Assembly: GCA_003216725.1 (NCBI GenBank)
Contig: QCIL01000009.1
Coordinates: 1 to 51,657 of the forward strand
DNA: 51,657 bases
Origin: Prochlorococcus sp. AG-402-L18
GTDB lineage: Bacteria; Cyanobacteriota; Cyanobacteriia; PCC-6307; Cyanobiaceae
Direction of reading: 5' to 3'
In this document: positions 50,267-51,657 of the stretch, one piece after another
How positions within the stretch are numbered: the stretch's first letter is position 1
Layout: each line of letters starts with the position of its first letter
Translations under genes and position numbers: made by a program
Notes under the pieces: generated by a model
The model's input: only the letters and a program-made list of their open reading frames with translations
Databases searched by the model: none
Told to the model about the DNA's origin: nothing

Positions 50267-51657
50267 TTCAAAAGAATTTATTTGCGATTGGTAATGATAA
50301 TAATGAGCAAAAAGAAATAACAAAAATTCCAGAAGATTTATCTTTGGAAGATTTAAAAAAAGAATCGCAAAAAAGACCCAGACAAAGAAAAAATTCAACT
50401 AATTTAATAAATCAATTCAAGACTGATTTAACTTCAAATAACAAAAATGTTTGCATTAATGAAGAATCTTATAGCTATAAAACAGTTTCAAAACTGAAAT
50501 TAACTCCTGTAATGAAGCATTATGTAACTCTAAAAGAAGAAAATAAAGATAGGTTATTACTTTATAGATTAGGAGATTTTTTTGAATGTTTTTTTGAAGA
50601 CGCTGTATTAATATCTAACCTTCTAGAAATAACTCTTACCAGTAAAGATGCTGGCAAAGAGATTGGTAAGATCCCTATGGCAGGGGTTCCCCATCATGCA
50701 ATGGAGAGATATTGTGCTGATTTAATTAAAAAAAATTATTCTGTAGTTATATGCGATCAATTAGAAAAAAGTTCTGGAAATTATGGGACTCCTATTAAAA
50801 GAGCAATAACAAGAATAATTACTCCTGGAACAGTAATTGAAGAGGGGATGTTGATAGCAAAGAAAAATAATTGGATTACTGCTATTTACTTATCCGAAGA
50901 AAACGCAGATGAATCTTATGAATGGGGTATATCAAAAGCTGATGTAAGTACAGGAGAATTAATAACTTTAGAAGGCCAATCTCTGTCAAAACTATTTGAT
51001 GAAATTATTAAATTAGATTCTTCAGAAATCATTGTAGGAAGCAATACAGTAAGAAATTTATTAATTAAAGGAAATAGTCAAATTACATATACTGTTTCTC
51101 AAGAGACTAATTTTGGAATTAATGAAGCAAATTATCTAATAAAAAATTATTTCCAAATTGCAAACCTAGAGGGAATAGGACTTAAAAATTTAAACAATGC
51201 AACTAGATCACTTGGAGGTTTATTAAATTATTTAGAAAAAATTAATCCTTCAAATTTAGATAATGATTCTTCTTTAAAAATCTCATTAGACTTTCCACAA
51301 ATCCAATACGGTCACAACAAATTAATTATTGATTATCAAACTCAAAAAAACTTAGAAATCAAAAATACACAACGAGAAAACAATTATGTAGGTTCGCTAC
51401 TATGGAGTATTGATAGAACTTATACTTGCATGGGTGCAAGGTGTTTAAGAAGGTGGATAGATTCACCACTATTAAACGTTAATGAAATTTATAAAAGACA
51501 AAATATAATTACAAACTTTATTGAATCTAAACAATTACGTACAGATACCCAAAATTTACTTAGAGCAATGGGGGATTTAGAAAGACTTGCAGGTAGAGCT
51601 TGTGCAGGTCATGCAAGTCCAAGAGACTTAATTGCAATAGCTGAAGGTTTAAAAAAA
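50248..51657 (+). CDS. mutS: DNA mismatch repair protein MutS, 5' part
   Basis: Recognises mispaired and looped bases. The frame runs from ATG 50248 to the window edge (470 codons) without a stop, so the core ATPase is outside. Mismatch-binding domain I begins near residue 86 (TPVMKHY) and carries the F-x-E wedge in [13 protein letters not shown], then [15 protein letters not shown]. The connector has [14 protein letters not shown], and the lever region has [22 protein letters not shown] polar extension of about 75 residues precedes domain I compared with Escherichia coli MutS. It contains QKNLF at residues 8-12, resembling a beta-clamp-binding motif. Confidence 0.96.
   Translation, partial: MQEDTIIQKNLFAIGNDNNEQKEITKIPEDLSLEDLKKESQKRPRQRKNSTNLINQFKTDLTSNNKNVCINEESYSYKTVSKLKLTPVMKHYVTLKEENKDRLLLYRLGDFFECFFEDAVLISNLLEITLTSKDAGKEIGKIPMAGVPHHAMERYCADLIKKNYSVVICDQLEKSSGNYGTPIKRAITRIITPGTVIEEGMLIAKKNNWITAIYLSEENADESYEWGISKADVSTGELITLEGQSLSKLFDEIIKLDSSEIIVGSNTVRNLLIKGNSQITYTVSQETNFGINEANYLIKNYFQIANLEGIGLKNLNNATRSLGGLLNYLEKINPSNLDNDSSLKISLDFPQIQYGHNKLIIDYQTQKNLEIKNTQRENNYVGSLLWSIDRTYTCMGARCLRRWIDSPLLNVNEIYKRQNIITNFIESKQLRTDTQNLLRAMGDLERLAGRACAGHASPRDLIAIAEGLKK

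Overview
The window looks like a piece of the chromosome of a marine picocyanobacterium, most likely high-light-adapted Prochlorococcus. It is strongly AT-rich, has very short intergenic spaces, and carries oxygenic-photosynthesis genes (psaC, psbZ, ndhS, the response regulator rpaB) among housekeeping genes. The assignment is by recognition of the proteins and gene order; no database search was run. No insertion sequence, prophage, rRNA operon or CRISPR array is visible, and no gene-free stretch exceeds 300 bases.

Layout. 1-5351: 3' end of icd, then a minus-strand run of a DUF1537/four-carbon-acid-sugar-kinase-like protein, a hexose-phosphate-mutarotase-like protein, an alpha/beta hydrolase and a CPA2 Na+/H+ antiporter. 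5504-9472: glycogen phosphorylase, two lineage-specific small proteins, tRNA-Arg(CCT) and RNase P RNA. 9496-16934: rnc, ndhS, rimM, glmS, psaC, then acpP-fabF-tktA. 16950-24125: thiC, a small membrane protein, an M20 amidohydrolase, a TPR protein, ruvB, smpB, a small conserved protein and lysS. 24178-30024: rpaB, the mreBCD cell-shape operon, ssb, a DedA protein and ahcY. 30067-38008: tsaE, a sugar kinase, a second alpha/beta hydrolase, a group 2 sigma factor, mgtE, and gyrB followed by a secreted SH3-like protein and two crcB/fluC genes. 38160-44350: miaA, infC, a GntR-type regulator coupled to cysE, and secA. 44520-49196: a more variable stretch with a GNAT acetyltransferase, an NTF2-like protein, a phosphopantetheinyl transferase, a methyltransferase, and an overlapping NodB-type deacetylase/formyltransferase pair. 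49252-51657: tRNA-Gly(GCC), ribH, psbZ and the 5' part of mutS.

How the genes fit together. Most encode core functions: carbon metabolism (icd, glgP, tktA), fatty-acid synthesis (acpP, fabF and the PPTase that would arm ACP), amino-sugar supply (glmS) and envelope shape (mreBCD), RNA and DNA maintenance (rnc, rnpB, rimM, smpB, miaA, ruvB, ssb, gyrB, mutS), light-responsive regulation (rpaB, sigma factor) and ion or halide homeostasis (antiporter, mgtE, fluC pair). The part most like accessory DNA is 46349-49196, next to tRNA-Gly. There a deacetylase and a formyltransferase overlap by 4 bases, suggesting that an amino sugar is deacetylated and then N-formylated on a surface glycan. Other points of interest are the N-terminal extension of MutS with a clamp-binding-like motif, the unequal fluC pair, a tandem duplication in a Cys-rich small protein, and several overlapping convergent genes.
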